This document shows, in pieces, positions 20,253-30,809 of a stretch of 64,000 bases of DNA (position 1 is the stretch's first letter; every line of letters starts with the position of its first letter). The position numbers were made by a program, and so were the translations under genes. The DNA lies in NCBI GenBank assembly GCA_025506515.1, contig CM046447.1, positions 90,615,498 through 90,679,497 on the forward strand, written 5' to 3'. This DNA is from Flaveria trinervia. Lineage: Eukaryota > Streptophyta > Magnoliopsida > Asterales > Asteraceae. The notes below the pieces were generated by a model. It was not told the DNA's origin and did not search any database. It was given only the letters and a program-made list of their open reading frames with translations.

Positions 20253-21676
20253 ATAAGATGAGATTATTAGTTTTCAATAGAGACCCAAGCCTTGTTGGTC
20301 TTGGGTTCCTCCAAAGATAGTGACATAATTAAACCAAAAGTTAAGCATGGAGGTTCAATGGATGTCTTTGAATAAGAGGTTTGTGCTGCAACATCTTTCT
20401 TGATCTTCCAATCCATCCTTGGTTGATCGTGGAAGATGTACTTGTAGAAGCTTTTGTAGCATGGCAATCTTCCAAAGCTTCTTTCTTTTTGGAAGAAGCC
20501 TTCACCATCTTTTCTTCCAAAGCAGTATTCTTCTGGGATGGTTTCAAGGGAATTTTCTTGTTCTTTGGAATTTTAAGTGCTTTTGCTTCCGCAGCCATTT
20601 TCCATTCGGAAGAAGGAGTTTCTTCCAAAGACAACCTGGCTTCAGAAACTAGTTTTCCCTTTTTCATCACTTGGACCATCTTATAAGGTCCAATGAGAAA
20701 CCTTCCATGTCTCCTTATTTTCTAACATTAGTTGCATAATGTGTGCTAGCAGGATTGTAGTAACAATCTTTAGCCATGTGGTTTTGCAGACCACACATGA
20801 TGCATGTAATGTTAGTCTTTTAGGAGCTTGTAGGTTGCTGTTTCTTAGTCTTTCTTTCTTTGTTAGCAACCTTTCCCTTCAACTTTTGATCCTTTGGTAG
20901 GATAGGAGTGCTGGTATTATAATCCTTTCCTAAATCAGAAGTACCTATCACCTGGAATCTAGCTGAGATAAAAACACCCTTTTGCTTTGGGTCAATCATC
21001 AGCTTAGACTCAGCCACTTTCTTAGCAGTTCTTCTGGTAGCTTTAGCTCTGCTTCTGTGGGCTTTGGTGGTAAGGGTTTTATCTTCACTGGGAAAGGTGG
21101 GTGCACTTACCTGTTCCTTCCCTGTGGTGGCCACTATTGTTGTATCATTCTTCAACTCATGTGAAGATGGGTCAGCAGTTAGGACCTCTTGCTCATCAGT
21201 ACCACATCTAGGTTGTCTTATGGACTCCTAAGAATGTGGTGGAGCAATTCATTGGTCCCCAACTCTCCTTTGTTCTGATAACAATTTTAGAGTGGGAGGA
21301 TGATGCAATAATAGCTTGGAAGTTTTGCTCAGAGATAGCATACTTCCTGGCTTAAGCCTCAGTAGTGACAAGCTGAGCTTGAGCCTTAGACAATTTGGAT
21401 ATCAGATCCTTTATTTGAGTCTTGTAGTTGGTATGTTCATGTTTTAATAGGGACACCGTTTTCTAACTCCTCAATTTTCTTTTGATAGTCACATTCAGCC
21501 CTTTTAAAATTAGATTTTAAGATATTTAAAGACTCAATATCAGATCTAATTTCCATATTGTAATCTTGATATAATTTAACCTTAGCTATACAAGAAGGAG
21601 TACATAGATGTTCATATACCTGGTTATTATCTGTTCCGGCCATGAGAGCTTGAGCAGGAGTCATATCCTGTACCAT
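20253..21676 (-). pseudogene. Sirevirus B gag-pol linker with second zinc knuckle
   Basis: Lys-rich, broken coding sequence between gag and protease. A CX2CX4HX4C knuckle, CIMCGLQNHMAKDC, is readable at 20804-20763 on the minus strand. Pieces 21155-20820 (KATRRTAKKVAESK) and 20679-20341 (basic, Ser-rich) lie in different frames. 21676-21437 is a charged helical segment. A and B both carry a second knuckle in this linker, so it is an element feature and not chance. Confidence 0.7.
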
Positions 21677-21724
21677 GAGCTCCAGTCAATTTTTTAAGCC
21701 ATTATAGTTGTTTCAGTTGACTTT

Positions 21725-22849
21725 CTAGTGGGCTTTGAGGTTGAGGGATGTGTGGAGGCCTGGGGTTCCCAGATTGGTCTTGGGAGCCTTGCATTCCCTT
21801 GCAAAGTGACCAAGTTGGTTACAGTTGTAACATTTTGCCTTGGTCTTGTCAAACCCAAACTTGCTGGCAGTTGGGTTTTGAGGGAATTGCCTTCCAGTTC
21901 TCTTAAAGAACTTCTTTGCTCTGTGAGTTAAGAGAGCCATCTGTTGGACTATGTCCACATACTCTACATCGTCTGGACTAAAATACCCTAGACCATCAAA
22001 ACAGTATTGAAAATCATCAGAGTGCCCACTTCCTAAGACAAAGGCACAACTGTCCTGAAAGGAGTTGTGCTGAGCCTATTGAGACCTTGGAGTCTAAGGG
22101 AAAGTGATGTAAGGTCCAGGAGAGCAAGATGACTTTTGGTTGTATGTCAGGTATTGCTGAGGTTGTGGGGGACTAAGCCTTTAGCAACCATTAAAGCGTT
22201 GCTAGCAGGAAGACTCAGAGGTCTGCTTGTTTGGTGGCCCTTCTTTACTCTCTATCTCCAACCGGTATCCATCGAGGATGCCATAGAGTTTAGTCATGGT
22301 GAGAGTGTTCAAGTTCTCTATCCTCTTGATAGAGACATAGTAAAATGTCCACACATTTGGAAGAGCACTCATGAACTTTCTTGTGAGATCTCTAAGTTCA
22401 GGAGTGATCTTCACAGACTGAAGTAAAGAAATAAGATCCATGTACCTGAAATACTGCTGGCTAAGGGTCTCTCCAGCAATATAGGTGAAGTTCTCAAACT
22501 GCTTCTTCAGTGAGTCCTTCTTGGAGTCTTTGGAGCTTGAATATATCTGAGCAAGTGCATCAAACAATTCTTTAGCAGACTTACAATGCTCAAACCCCAC
22601 CATAATGGAGTTGGGTATTGCAGTCACTAGAATAGTCATAGCATTGCTGTCGATGTCCATTTTCTTTCGGTCCTCGTCATAATAATCTTGAACAGCTTTT
22701 TCCTCCGTTGACAATGGAGTTCCACATTTTGTTGTCTTGGTATCTGATGAAGTCTTCCATTCTTCTGCTCCAAGACCTGCAGTTTCAGGAGTAATGATGG
22801 GAGCTTTGGTCATGGTTTCCATCTCTACTTTGGATTTGTTTAGAGCCAT
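21725..22849 (-). pseudogene. Sirevirus B gag
   Basis: The ATG at 22849 opens 215 codons of capsid-like sequence: DRKKMDIDSNAMTILVTAIP, KSAKELFDALAQIYSSSKDS, KKQFENFTYIAGETLSQQYF and LRDLTRKFMSALP. This matches the Copia gag (UBN2-like) fold region. It stops at 22202 and the nucleocapsid part resumes in another frame (21958-21725) with RAKKFFKRTGRQFP and the knuckle CYNCNQLGHFAREC. The leader between PBS and ATG is 76 bp. It is better preserved than gag of Sirevirus A. Confidence 0.88.
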
Positions 22850-22925
22850 TTTTGTGAGAGTTATAAGGAGGAGTGAAAAACAGGTTGATTTGGATGGTTA
22901 GATATCATAATCAAGAGCCTAAATA

Positions 22926-22939
22926 GCTCTGATATCAAT
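22926..22939 (-). other. Primer binding site, Sirevirus B
   Basis: On the minus strand ATTGATATCAGAGC follows the LTR end directly. It is the tRNA-iMet type with one change from TGGTATCAGAGC. Confidence 0.85.
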
Positions 22940-23779
22940 TGCAGGATCTGTTTGTGTCACTAAACACTTGGTTTTCTCTCAAACTCACTTAAACAACACT
23001 CTCGATGAAAGTAGAATCTTTAAGAGTTGATAACAATATAATAAGTAATAACAAAAGACAAGAAGTAATTTTCAAGGTACTTGCATATATTGCTTCTCAA
23101 CTAAAAATTACAAGACTCTTACAAGCATGTCCTTATGAGTTACAATGAGAGACTATATATAATACTACCTACAGCCGGATATACTTTGATACCAGCTGAA
23201 ATCCTCTAACTAAAGCAAATACTACAAAGCTATAGTTTAAGGTATCTCAGATAAGACTTTATCTGAGATATGGTAGTTAGGACATGTCCCTGACTCACCT
23301 TTTGTCACCAACTAAAGTTAGCAACTTGTACTAACATAAAAAGGTGAACAGTAGAATAAAGTATGGTCAACTACATGACTCTTTGAGAAAACACCATACA
23401 GTATCAGAAGTCTGCAGCAGAGTGTCAGAGACCATACTTATGTCCACTGGTTCATAGCAGTGTCTTCCGAAGGTTAAATGGCTTCGGAAGAACAAGTACT
23501 TCCGAAGCCACTTATACTTCGGAAGAGGCTGCTTCTTCTTTCTTCATTCTTCGAAAGTAGTCTTCTGATTTCTTCCTTTGAGACTTCATCTTCGGAAGTG
23601 AATACTTTATCTTCAGAAGTAGAGCTTTGCCTTTGGAAGTGGAACTTTTACTCAGTCTTTGGAAGAACTCTACTTCCTTCGGAAGTTCCACACTTGGCTT
23701 CGGAAGCCTTTGTAAGCAGCACCAAAATTTGTCTAAGTGATTTGGTTTTGGTTGCACCAGCATTCTTCTTGATCCAACA
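22940..23779 (-). repeat. 5' LTR of Sirevirus B (840 bp)
   Basis: On the minus strand it starts TGTTGGATC and ends CCTGCA, next to the PBS. About ten CTTCSGAAG-type words lie at 23466-23705, in the U3 part. The middle shows clear similarity to Sirevirus C's LTR and to the solo LTR at 25646-26456 (for example CTACAGCCGG-type blocks). The base after it (23780, GTATT) is Tork-like integrase DNA on the other strand. Confidence 0.88.
23153..23163 (-). promoter_or_regulatory. LTR TATA box, Sirevirus B
   Basis: The minus strand reads ATTATATATAGTC, downstream of the CTTCSGAAG array. Sirevirus C (about 60461-60474) and the solo LTR (about 25893-25905) have GTATAAGTA and GTATAAAGTA at the equivalent place. 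Confidence 0.5.
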
Positions 23780-23805
23780 GTATTTTAGATTACATACATG
23801 CTGAT

Positions 23806-24760
23806 CTATGGCGCCCTACAAAGAACTAGTCTCTTAAAGGTGCTACTTATTTCTTGTCTCTGATTGATGGCTTTTTGAAGAGTATAGGTGTATGTGTTAA
23901 AACACAAGAATAAGGAATTTAGTAAGTTCACTGAGTGGAAGACTCTTGTAGAACATTAGAAAGGAAGATTAAGAAGCTAAGAATAGACAATGGTCTTGAA
24001 TTTTGCAATAAGGAGTTCATTAGCTTATGTAAGAGGAATGGAATTGATAGAAATCTTATCTCATGAACCCCTCAATAAAATGATCTAGTGGAAAGAATGA
24101 ATAGAGCATTATTAGAAATAGTGAGATGTTTGTTAGTTAGGGCTGGTTTACCTAAGTGTTTTTCGACTGAGCTTTGAAAACATTTGTGTATATAGTGAAT
24201 AGAACTCCCCTCTACGGCCATTAATATGATGGTTCTAATGGAAAAATGGTCAGGAGTAGTCACTGACTATGGTAATCTCAAGGTTCTTGGTTGCTTAGCT
24301 TACTCACATGTAAGTCAAGGCAAGTTAGAACCTAGAGCTAAAAAATATATCATGTTAGGATACCCTGATGGGGTCAAAGGACCGGTTATGGAGGTTGGGA
24401 AATGGGAGTCCAAGAGTGATTATCAGCAGAAATGCAACCTTTGATGATGGTGTTATGTATAAATACATAATGTTAAGGTCAACAAAGGTAAATGATTGGA
24501 AGGATAAGGTTCAAATGGAGGTGGAGTTACCAGATAATGAGTTCTTAGACTACCATGATAACATTGAACAAGCTAAGAGTTCTCAAAGGCCCATGAATAA
24601 ATCAAGTTTGGCTACAGATAGGCCAAAGAGACAGATAGTTCAACCAATTAGGTATAAAGAGGATATAGTAGCCTATGTATTTCATTTTATTAAGGAAGAG
24701 TGCTCACATGAACCTTTATCCTATGAAGAGGCTATTAAATCTTCTAATAGACTCAAGTAG
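23806..24760 (+). pseudogene. Tork-like integrase fragment
   Basis: The core begins just after the Sirevirus B junction with SLKGATYFLSLIDGF. The second catalytic Asp is in RIDNGLEF near 23972-23998. The third residue is in LVERMNRALLE near 24080-24115. C-terminal VLGCLAYSHVSQGKLEPRAK is open at 24226-24444, then overlaps a frameshifted piece (24368-24760) with DRPKRQIVQPIRY, the usual linker to RT. The N-terminal zinc finger and first Asp are missing with the left part of the element. Confidence 0.82.
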
Positions 24761-25645
24761 AAGTCTGTAAAAGAACCAGACTTGGATTTTGGTTGATAAG
24801 CCTGAGAATCAAAAATTGATTGACTGTAAATAGTTGTTTAAAATTAAGGAGGGTATGTATGGTCAAGAGCCTAGGTTTATGGCAAGGTTAGTAACCAAAG
24901 GCTTTACTCAATAAGCTTATATTGATTATAGTGAGGTGTTTTCTCCGGTTGTCAAAAATACTTCCATCAAGGCTATTTTGTCTTTAACTGCTGCTCATGA
25001 TATGGAGTTAGAGTTATTAGATGTTAAGACTGTCTTTCTCTATAGCAGTCTTGATGAAAAGATCTACATGAAACAACCACCTAGTTTGAGGTGAGTGGAA
25101 AGTCTCACTAAATGTGTCTACTTCAAAGGTCTCTGTATGGTTTAAAACAGTCTCCTAGGCAATGGTATTTGAGGTTTGAAAGCTATATGGTCACCCATGG
25201 ATTTTGTAGAAGTGAATATGATATATGGGTATACTTTAAAGAGTATAGCAAGAGAGAGTTTGTCTATCTACTATTGTATGTAGATGACATGTTCATTGCT
25301 TGTAAGGATAAAAGTCAAGTTGATAAAACGAAAAGGTTTTCTAATGTTAGAGTTTGATATGAAGCAGTTGGGAAAAGCCAAAAAGATATTGGGTATGGAG
25401 ATTTTTAGAGATAAAATGGTTGGCTTAATACATTTGCCTCAAGGGTCATATTTGACAAAGATATTGAAGAGTTACTTTATGGATAATAGTAAGGTAGTTG
25501 TCACTCCTTTAGGATTAAATTTCAAGCTTTCTTCTATGAATTCCCCTAATACTGATGAGGAGAAGGAGTTTATGTTGAATGTACCTTATACAAATGTTAT
25601 TGGTAGTCTTATGTACTTAATGATATGTACTAGACTAGATATTGG
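24761..25645 (+). pseudogene. Tork-like reverse transcriptase, split by a solo LTR
   Basis: Blocks in order are FMARLVTKGFTQ, IDYSEVFSPV, LELLDVKTVFLY (catalytic Asp), SLYGLKQSPRQWYLRFESYM and YVDD at 25277-25288. A frameshift precedes DMKQLGKAKKILGMEIF (25284-25697 piece), which ends with YTNVIGSLMYLMICTRLDIG at the insertion point. The coding sequence continues at 26462 after the solo LTR and its target duplication. Confidence 0.85.
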
Positions 25646-26456
25646 TGCAGGACTGTTTAGGAGGGTTATGGTCACTTACAACACAAGCACACAATAAGGA
25701 GAGTGATGTTAGAACACTTAACATATCAAATAGGGCACTAGTAACACACAAGTTTGATACTTAGACACTAGTAAAATATGAGACAGAACTAAGAACAAAC
25801 AACATAATTAAATGGTTTTCAAGAATGTTGTATATTGTTCTCAAGATCTTTTACAAGTGTTAAAGCATACATCTAAAGTTACAAAGACCTGAGATACTTT
25901 ATACTACATCTTACAGTCAGCCATACTTTGAAGGTCAGCTGAAAACATTTGAACTAGACAACAAAATCAAATGTAGAGTCAAAAGGCATATTGCTTTTTG
26001 ACTTGTGATTATGACAGGTCATATCTCACATCCTAATATATTACAAAAATGATAAAAGTATATAAAATAGAAAGTACAGACTTAAGACCTCAGTATATAG
26101 TTTACCAAAAGCGTGGACCTTTTACCAACTTGTGAAAGTTGGTGAGTCAACAGAGTTATAACAAAAAATGGTCTAGTTTTATGGTAAAGTACATCAGACA
26201 AAACATGTATTCAAAAATCTTCAAAAGATAATCTATCTTCACTTCTTGGCTTCAGAAGACTTTGTCTTTGAAGCTTTGGAAGACTTCGCTTTAAGATTCG
26301 AAAGATGTTGGTCTGGCTTCGGAAGATTTTACACTTAGAGTATTTTCTAGTGCATGGTGTAAAAATTCTGAAGCATCTCTAATCCTGTACTTGAATACAT
26401 GCATGCAGGAAGACTTTGGTTGTTTTAGGTGCATTAGCCGTTACATAAACCTTACA
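25646..26456 (-). mobile_element. Solo LTR of a Sirevirus related to B and C (811 bp)
   Basis: Starts TGCAGGACTG and ends ACCTTACA on the + strand, mirroring the ends of Sirevirus C's LTR (TGCAGGATCG to CCTTACA). It is flanked by perfect 5-bp duplications ATTGG at 25641-25645 and 26457-26461. Similarity to Sirevirus C's LTR runs along its whole length, including the TATA-like GTATAAAGTA and the CTTCSGAAG words near 26260-26330. There is no internal sequence, so it formed by LTR-LTR recombination after insertion into the Tork-like RT. Confidence 0.92.
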
Positions 26457-26461
26457 ATTGG

Positions 26462-27020
26462 GTTTGCAGTTAGTGTTGTGAGTAGATAGGAAAGCAACAT
26501 TGGGAAGGAGTGAAGTGGTATTTGAATAGTACTTGAGATTTAAGGTTAGTATTTGGAAATAGTTTTGATAATCCTGTTGTTATAGAGGGGTTTGTAGATG
26601 CTGATTTTGCAAATGATCATGATAAAGGGAGATCTGTAACTAGTTATGTGTTCAAAGTGCTTGGAGGTACTCTGAGTTAGAAGTCTAGTTTATACCATGT
26701 TGTGGCCTTGTCTACCACTGAAGTTGAATACATAGCCATGACAGAGGATGTTAAAGAAGATATTAGGTTAAAGGTTTTAATGACAGAAATGGGTTTAGTG
26801 GCTACTGATATGCTTGTTTATTATGACAATATGAGTGCTATTCAACTATCTAAACATTAGGTTTTTCAAGAAAGATCCAAACATATTAATGTAAGGCTGC
26901 ATTGGATAGAGAAGTGTTATGTTCTATGGCTTTGAATTTAGAACATGTGGATACAAGGTATTATGCAACTAACATGTTGACAAAGATATTAACTCGTTCT
27001 AAGTTTGTGTAGTATTTGTC
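26462..27020 (+). pseudogene. Tork-like RT end and RNase H
   Basis: Picks up directly after the ATTGG duplication: FAVSVVSR, then a broken GKE region. RNase H blocks are GFVDADFANDHDKGRSVTSY, ALSTTEVEYIAM, VYYDNMSAIQLSKH and HINVRLHWI, giving the D-E-D acidic residues. Stops are visible at 26678 and 26857. The end of pol is near 27010. Confidence 0.83.
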
Positions 27021-27079
27021 TATTTTGCACATTGCTTAGTTATGGGTTCTTCACATTCATTGAACACCAAGGTGAAGAT

Positions 27080-27381
27080 TGTTAAGTGTAATATGGTGCT
27101 TCAATGATAAGTCCTACATTAGGATAATATGTCGATTGTTAGTAGATATATTAGTTTACATTTTGTTCTATGTTTAGCAAGTAGCTAAAAGTCGAAGGGT
27201 TAAAATTGACAATTCTATTTTTCAGGTTGTTAGAGCTTGTTAAATAGAATTAGGAATTATAGTGACTTATTCTTCTTCTACACGAAATCAATTCATTCTT
27301 ATTTACTTTGTACATAATTGGTAAATAATAAAGTTTTCGTTTGATCTTGTTACTTTCGATTGTTTTGATTTCGTATTTACA
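27080..27381 (+). repeat. Probable 3' LTR of the Tork-like element
   Basis: TGTTAAGTG at 27080 follows a purine-rich stretch (AAGGTGAAGAT), and a TTACA at 27377-27381 is a possible end. The partner LTR is outside the window, so the boundaries are estimates. Short AT-rich LTRs ending near TTTACA are usual for this clade. Confidence 0.45.
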
Positions 27382-27744
27382 TTAACGATGATTCTTTTAA
27401 TCTTTCTCTAAATTTCGTTTCATTTTTTCTATAATCCTCAAATTTCATCTCAATTTGCCCTAATTCAACCTTTTCCTTGATTTTAATCCATGGCAACATC
27501 ATCTCCCATTAGTTAATCCACCTTTTAATCGTTCCATACCGTCTTCATCATTCTCCGTCTTACCTTAAGGACTATCATTGTAGATGATTTCATTCTCCTC
27601 TTTTGGTTCATTACCTATTAGTCCTTATACTTTAACTATTGCATGTTGAACTGTCACTCGCATTCATACTTCTACTTTATCTATGGTGCTCAACACTTCC
27701 TATAAACTTTTTAACAAAGTCTGTTTTGTTGCATGAGATAATAC
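27382..27744. other. Spacer, no gene seen
   Basis: AT-rich, CT-biased sequence with stops in all frames. An ATG at 27490 opens only a short reading. It may be old transposon debris. Confidence 0.5.
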
Positions 27745-28400
27745 TAGGGGTATTCAAAAAATCCGATATCCAAAACTATCCGAAATCCGATCCGTATTCC
27801 GAATAAATCGATCCAAATCCTTATTCGGATATTCGGATATTCGGATCGGATCTGATCCGAATCCGAATTCCTTATTCGGATTTCACAATTTTTTTATTCG
27901 GATATCCGAATAAAACTTCAATTATATTTCTAGCCTAGTACTCATTACTCAACTATTTATCATGTTTTCAACTCAATACACAAGAATATTTACACATTCT
28001 AGTAATAATCTTAAATAATTATGCAATAATTGATCGTTGTTCTAAATTATAGATTCTAATCTTCGGGTGTCATACAATTATATATTATGTTTTAATTTTG
28101 AATTTGCATACAAGTCAATTTTTTTAGTTTTATATCTTTTATTGTTATTTCCAACTTATAAACTATTAAAAATAAAAAATTAGCAAAAAAAAACAAAAAA
28201 CAAAAAAATAGAAAAAAATGTTATTTGGTTTATTCGGATAAATTCAGATTATTCAGATATATCCGAATCCGATCCGAATTGAATTCGGATAGATTCGGAT
28301 CGGATAGAAAAATCCTTATTTGGATCGGATCGGATTTCGGATAGGGTCCTGAAATTTTCAAATCCGAATAATCCGTTATCCGATCCGATGAACACCCCTA
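27745..28400 (+). mobile_element. hAT-like MITE H1 with 8-bp target duplication
   Basis: The ends TAGGGGTATTCA and TGAACACCCCTA are inverted repeats, flanked by identical GATAATAC at 27737-27744 and 28401-28408. An 8-bp duplication and a CAGGGGTGTTCA-like end are hAT superfamily traits. Both arms are filled with TTCGGATAT/ATCCGAAT words that fold on each other, around an AT-rich centre. No coding sequence. A second, truncated copy in opposite orientation is at 55941-56537. Confidence 0.85.
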
Positions 28401-30767
28401 GATAATACTCAAAAAGCTAGGGGTCAAATGTCTCGAGACTTTTTCACCTATTGTCAAGAGACTTTTTCACCTATTGTCAAAATGACCATTGTTCGCAGTC
28501 TAATTATGACTACAGCCAAATCACTTTAGAAACTCTATCAATTGTGTTAATAATGTGTTCTCCATGATGATATAGATGAGGTATTTAAATGTCACATCCA
28601 CATGGAATGCAATTTAATAAACCAAATCAAGTGTTAAACTTTATAAATCTTTTTATGGATTGAACTAGCTTCGTGACAATGGTATGGTAAGCTTTCTAAT
28701 GCTTTAAAGTCCAAGGGATATATTTAGTTTTAAAAATGACGTTCATTTGTTTCAGATATTTTTTCGGTCTTGAAATGTTCTTATCCGCAGGTAATAACAA
28801 GGCTGACATGACTGATATGAAGTCTTTTTTACATACAATATTTTAAATACAGATCTTGATTTTCTCTTCTTTTTAATCTTGAAGTCTTCCGTAATTCAAA
28901 GGGGATCATTATAACTCAATAAAAATATGCTCTTGATCTTTAAAAGAGTTCAATGTAATCAATCCCCCTTCAACTATATGTCATCCATTTATACACTTAT
29001 AGCTCTCGACTATAGAAGAAATTATATACTATTATCCCTCACAATATCAAAGATTAGTATTCAAGCTTGATTACTTAACACCTACTCCTTCAAATTTAGC
29101 GTTTAATGGTTCCTTAGTTGATGCAAGACCCCCAAGTTCCTTATCAGAAAGCTTTTGTTCACACTCTTTGTTATCTCAAATAAACTTCTTCACAAGGATT
29201 GTTTTTTAACAATCAATCACACTTTACTTTGAAAGTTTTTTGTGATTTTGACTGGACTTCTTCTAATACAAGATGCTCTATGAGTAGTTACTTTATTTTA
29301 CTTGGTGCTATCCTACTTCATGGAAATCTGGGAAATAATCAATTGTTTTTGTAAGTTGTGCCACTTACATTGCCAATTTTGAATTTATCTTGAATGAACA
29401 AAGCACATTGAACTGAATTGTAATTTGCATGTCAAAAATTGTAAGAGGGTATCATTCGGTTATCAAATACTAGTTCTTTTGATAAACATGTTGATATATT
29501 TATGAAGTACCTCTCAAGACAACATCATGGGCAAGTTGCCATGATGTGCATGAAAGTATATATATTTATAAAATAAATTTTCACATAAAGTAAACTTACA
29601 AGAGTTTTCACCAAGAAGACTATATGAAACACACAATAGACAAAATGCATATACCGGATGGTAATATAACAAGAGGTAAGAACCAAATGTTAATCAATGG
29701 GCATGCCAGCTCTCGACACTAGATTTTTGCTAATGTCTAAAAGATTAAATAAGGAGTTTGGGTTTTTATACACTAACATGTAAAATATGAATAGTTGGTA
29801 ACAAATAAATATGAAATATAACTAGACTCCGATCAAAGATATTTTAGAATATAATTGTTTGGAAAAATACGAAGAACACATCCTAATCACCTGAAATCAT
29901 ATAATAAAGAACACTTGGCATTATCTATGTCTAGATTGATATAAATATTATTCATCTATGAATAATTCAAATCTCACAACTTAAAAGAATACTAATATGA
30001 AAAATACATACTAATCATCGTAGGTTTCATAGAACTAATAAAGTTACAAATCATTCCAACTTGGAATGGTTTTGATTGTTAGATCGATATATGAAGGTGT
30101 TTGTAGCTACAAATCTAAATCATATATTTTGATTATTGTAAAAATTAAATAAATAAACTCAAACTAATATACTTAATATATAGTACTGCCATATGGTCAG
30201 GTTGAGAGAAAATGAAGGAAAAAATAATAAAAAAAATAGTTAATAAGAACACACAATCTTGAAAACACCCTTAAAATTCTAATGCTAAGAAAAGTCCATG
30301 GTGGCAAATGGTGGTGACAAGCATAAGGTCACAAAGATCGATGACAAGGACTGGAGCTATGACTATGTGACTGTATCTTATTTATGACGACCTAATAAAC
30401 TAAATAGAATTTAATTGTTATATGTGTACAATGTGTTCATAGATATATATGACGAGAAGGACAAAAAGGGAAAAAAGATTGTCACACAAAAGGGAAGATG
30501 AAAGATGAGGTTGGACAACCAACCAAAATCTAGCGGCAAGAGAGGGTTGGGATGGGGAAGGAAAACAAATGTTATAGCTACAAGGCTCTCATACATATGA
30601 AATAATAAAAACCCTTTAAAACGTTTTAAATTGATAAACTATTAATAGGAGTACCATGAATATAACTAAACAACAAATCTTATCAGATAATATATTTTAC
30701 TTATAGTAAAAGTTACTGCACTAAACCATAACTAATACTATAATTAATAATTTTTTAATTCCAATTT
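28401..30767. other. AT-rich intergenic DNA, no gene seen
   Basis: No ORF longer than about 60 codons with recognisable composition. A 23-bp direct duplication is at 28435-28457 and 28458-28480. Nothing resembles an RNA gene. Confidence 0.6.
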
Positions 30768-30771
30768 TATA

Positions 30772-30808
<37 letters not shown>
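30768..30808. repeat. (TA)n microsatellite
   Basis: About 40 bp of TA dinucleotides interrupted once by CA. Confidence 0.9.

Positions 30809-30809
<1 letters not shown>

Larger units (their letters stand above)
12120..23779 (-). mobile_element. Sirevirus-type Copia retrotransposon B (3' end beyond window)
   Basis: On the minus strand, from high to low coordinates: 5' LTR, PBS, gag, protease, integrase, RT, RNase H, spacer and post-pol ORF. The post-pol ORF is cut at 12120 by Sirevirus A, so the rest of B and its 3' LTR should lie left of the window. At its other end B interrupts the integrase of a Tork-like Copia at 23779/23780. Pol motifs are SIRE-like (PPGFEDPQHPHYVCKLDKAL). All genes are broken. 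Confidence 0.9.
23780..27381 (+). mobile_element. Tork/TNT1-like Copia remnant, interrupted twice
   Basis: Plus-strand integrase, RT and RNase H followed by a likely 3' LTR. Motifs such as GLKQSPRQWYLRF, LLYVDDMFIA and DMKQLGKAKKILGMEI are typical of the Tork/TNT1 clade. Its left part is cut off by Sirevirus B at 23779/23780, and a solo Sirevirus LTR splits it at 25646-26456. It carries many stops and is the oldest layer of the left nest. Confidence 0.85.

Noticed and set aside
30411..30596. Short ORF with Pro/Phe-rich peptide
   Set aside because: 60 codons, no similarity pattern, no neighbours. Likely random.
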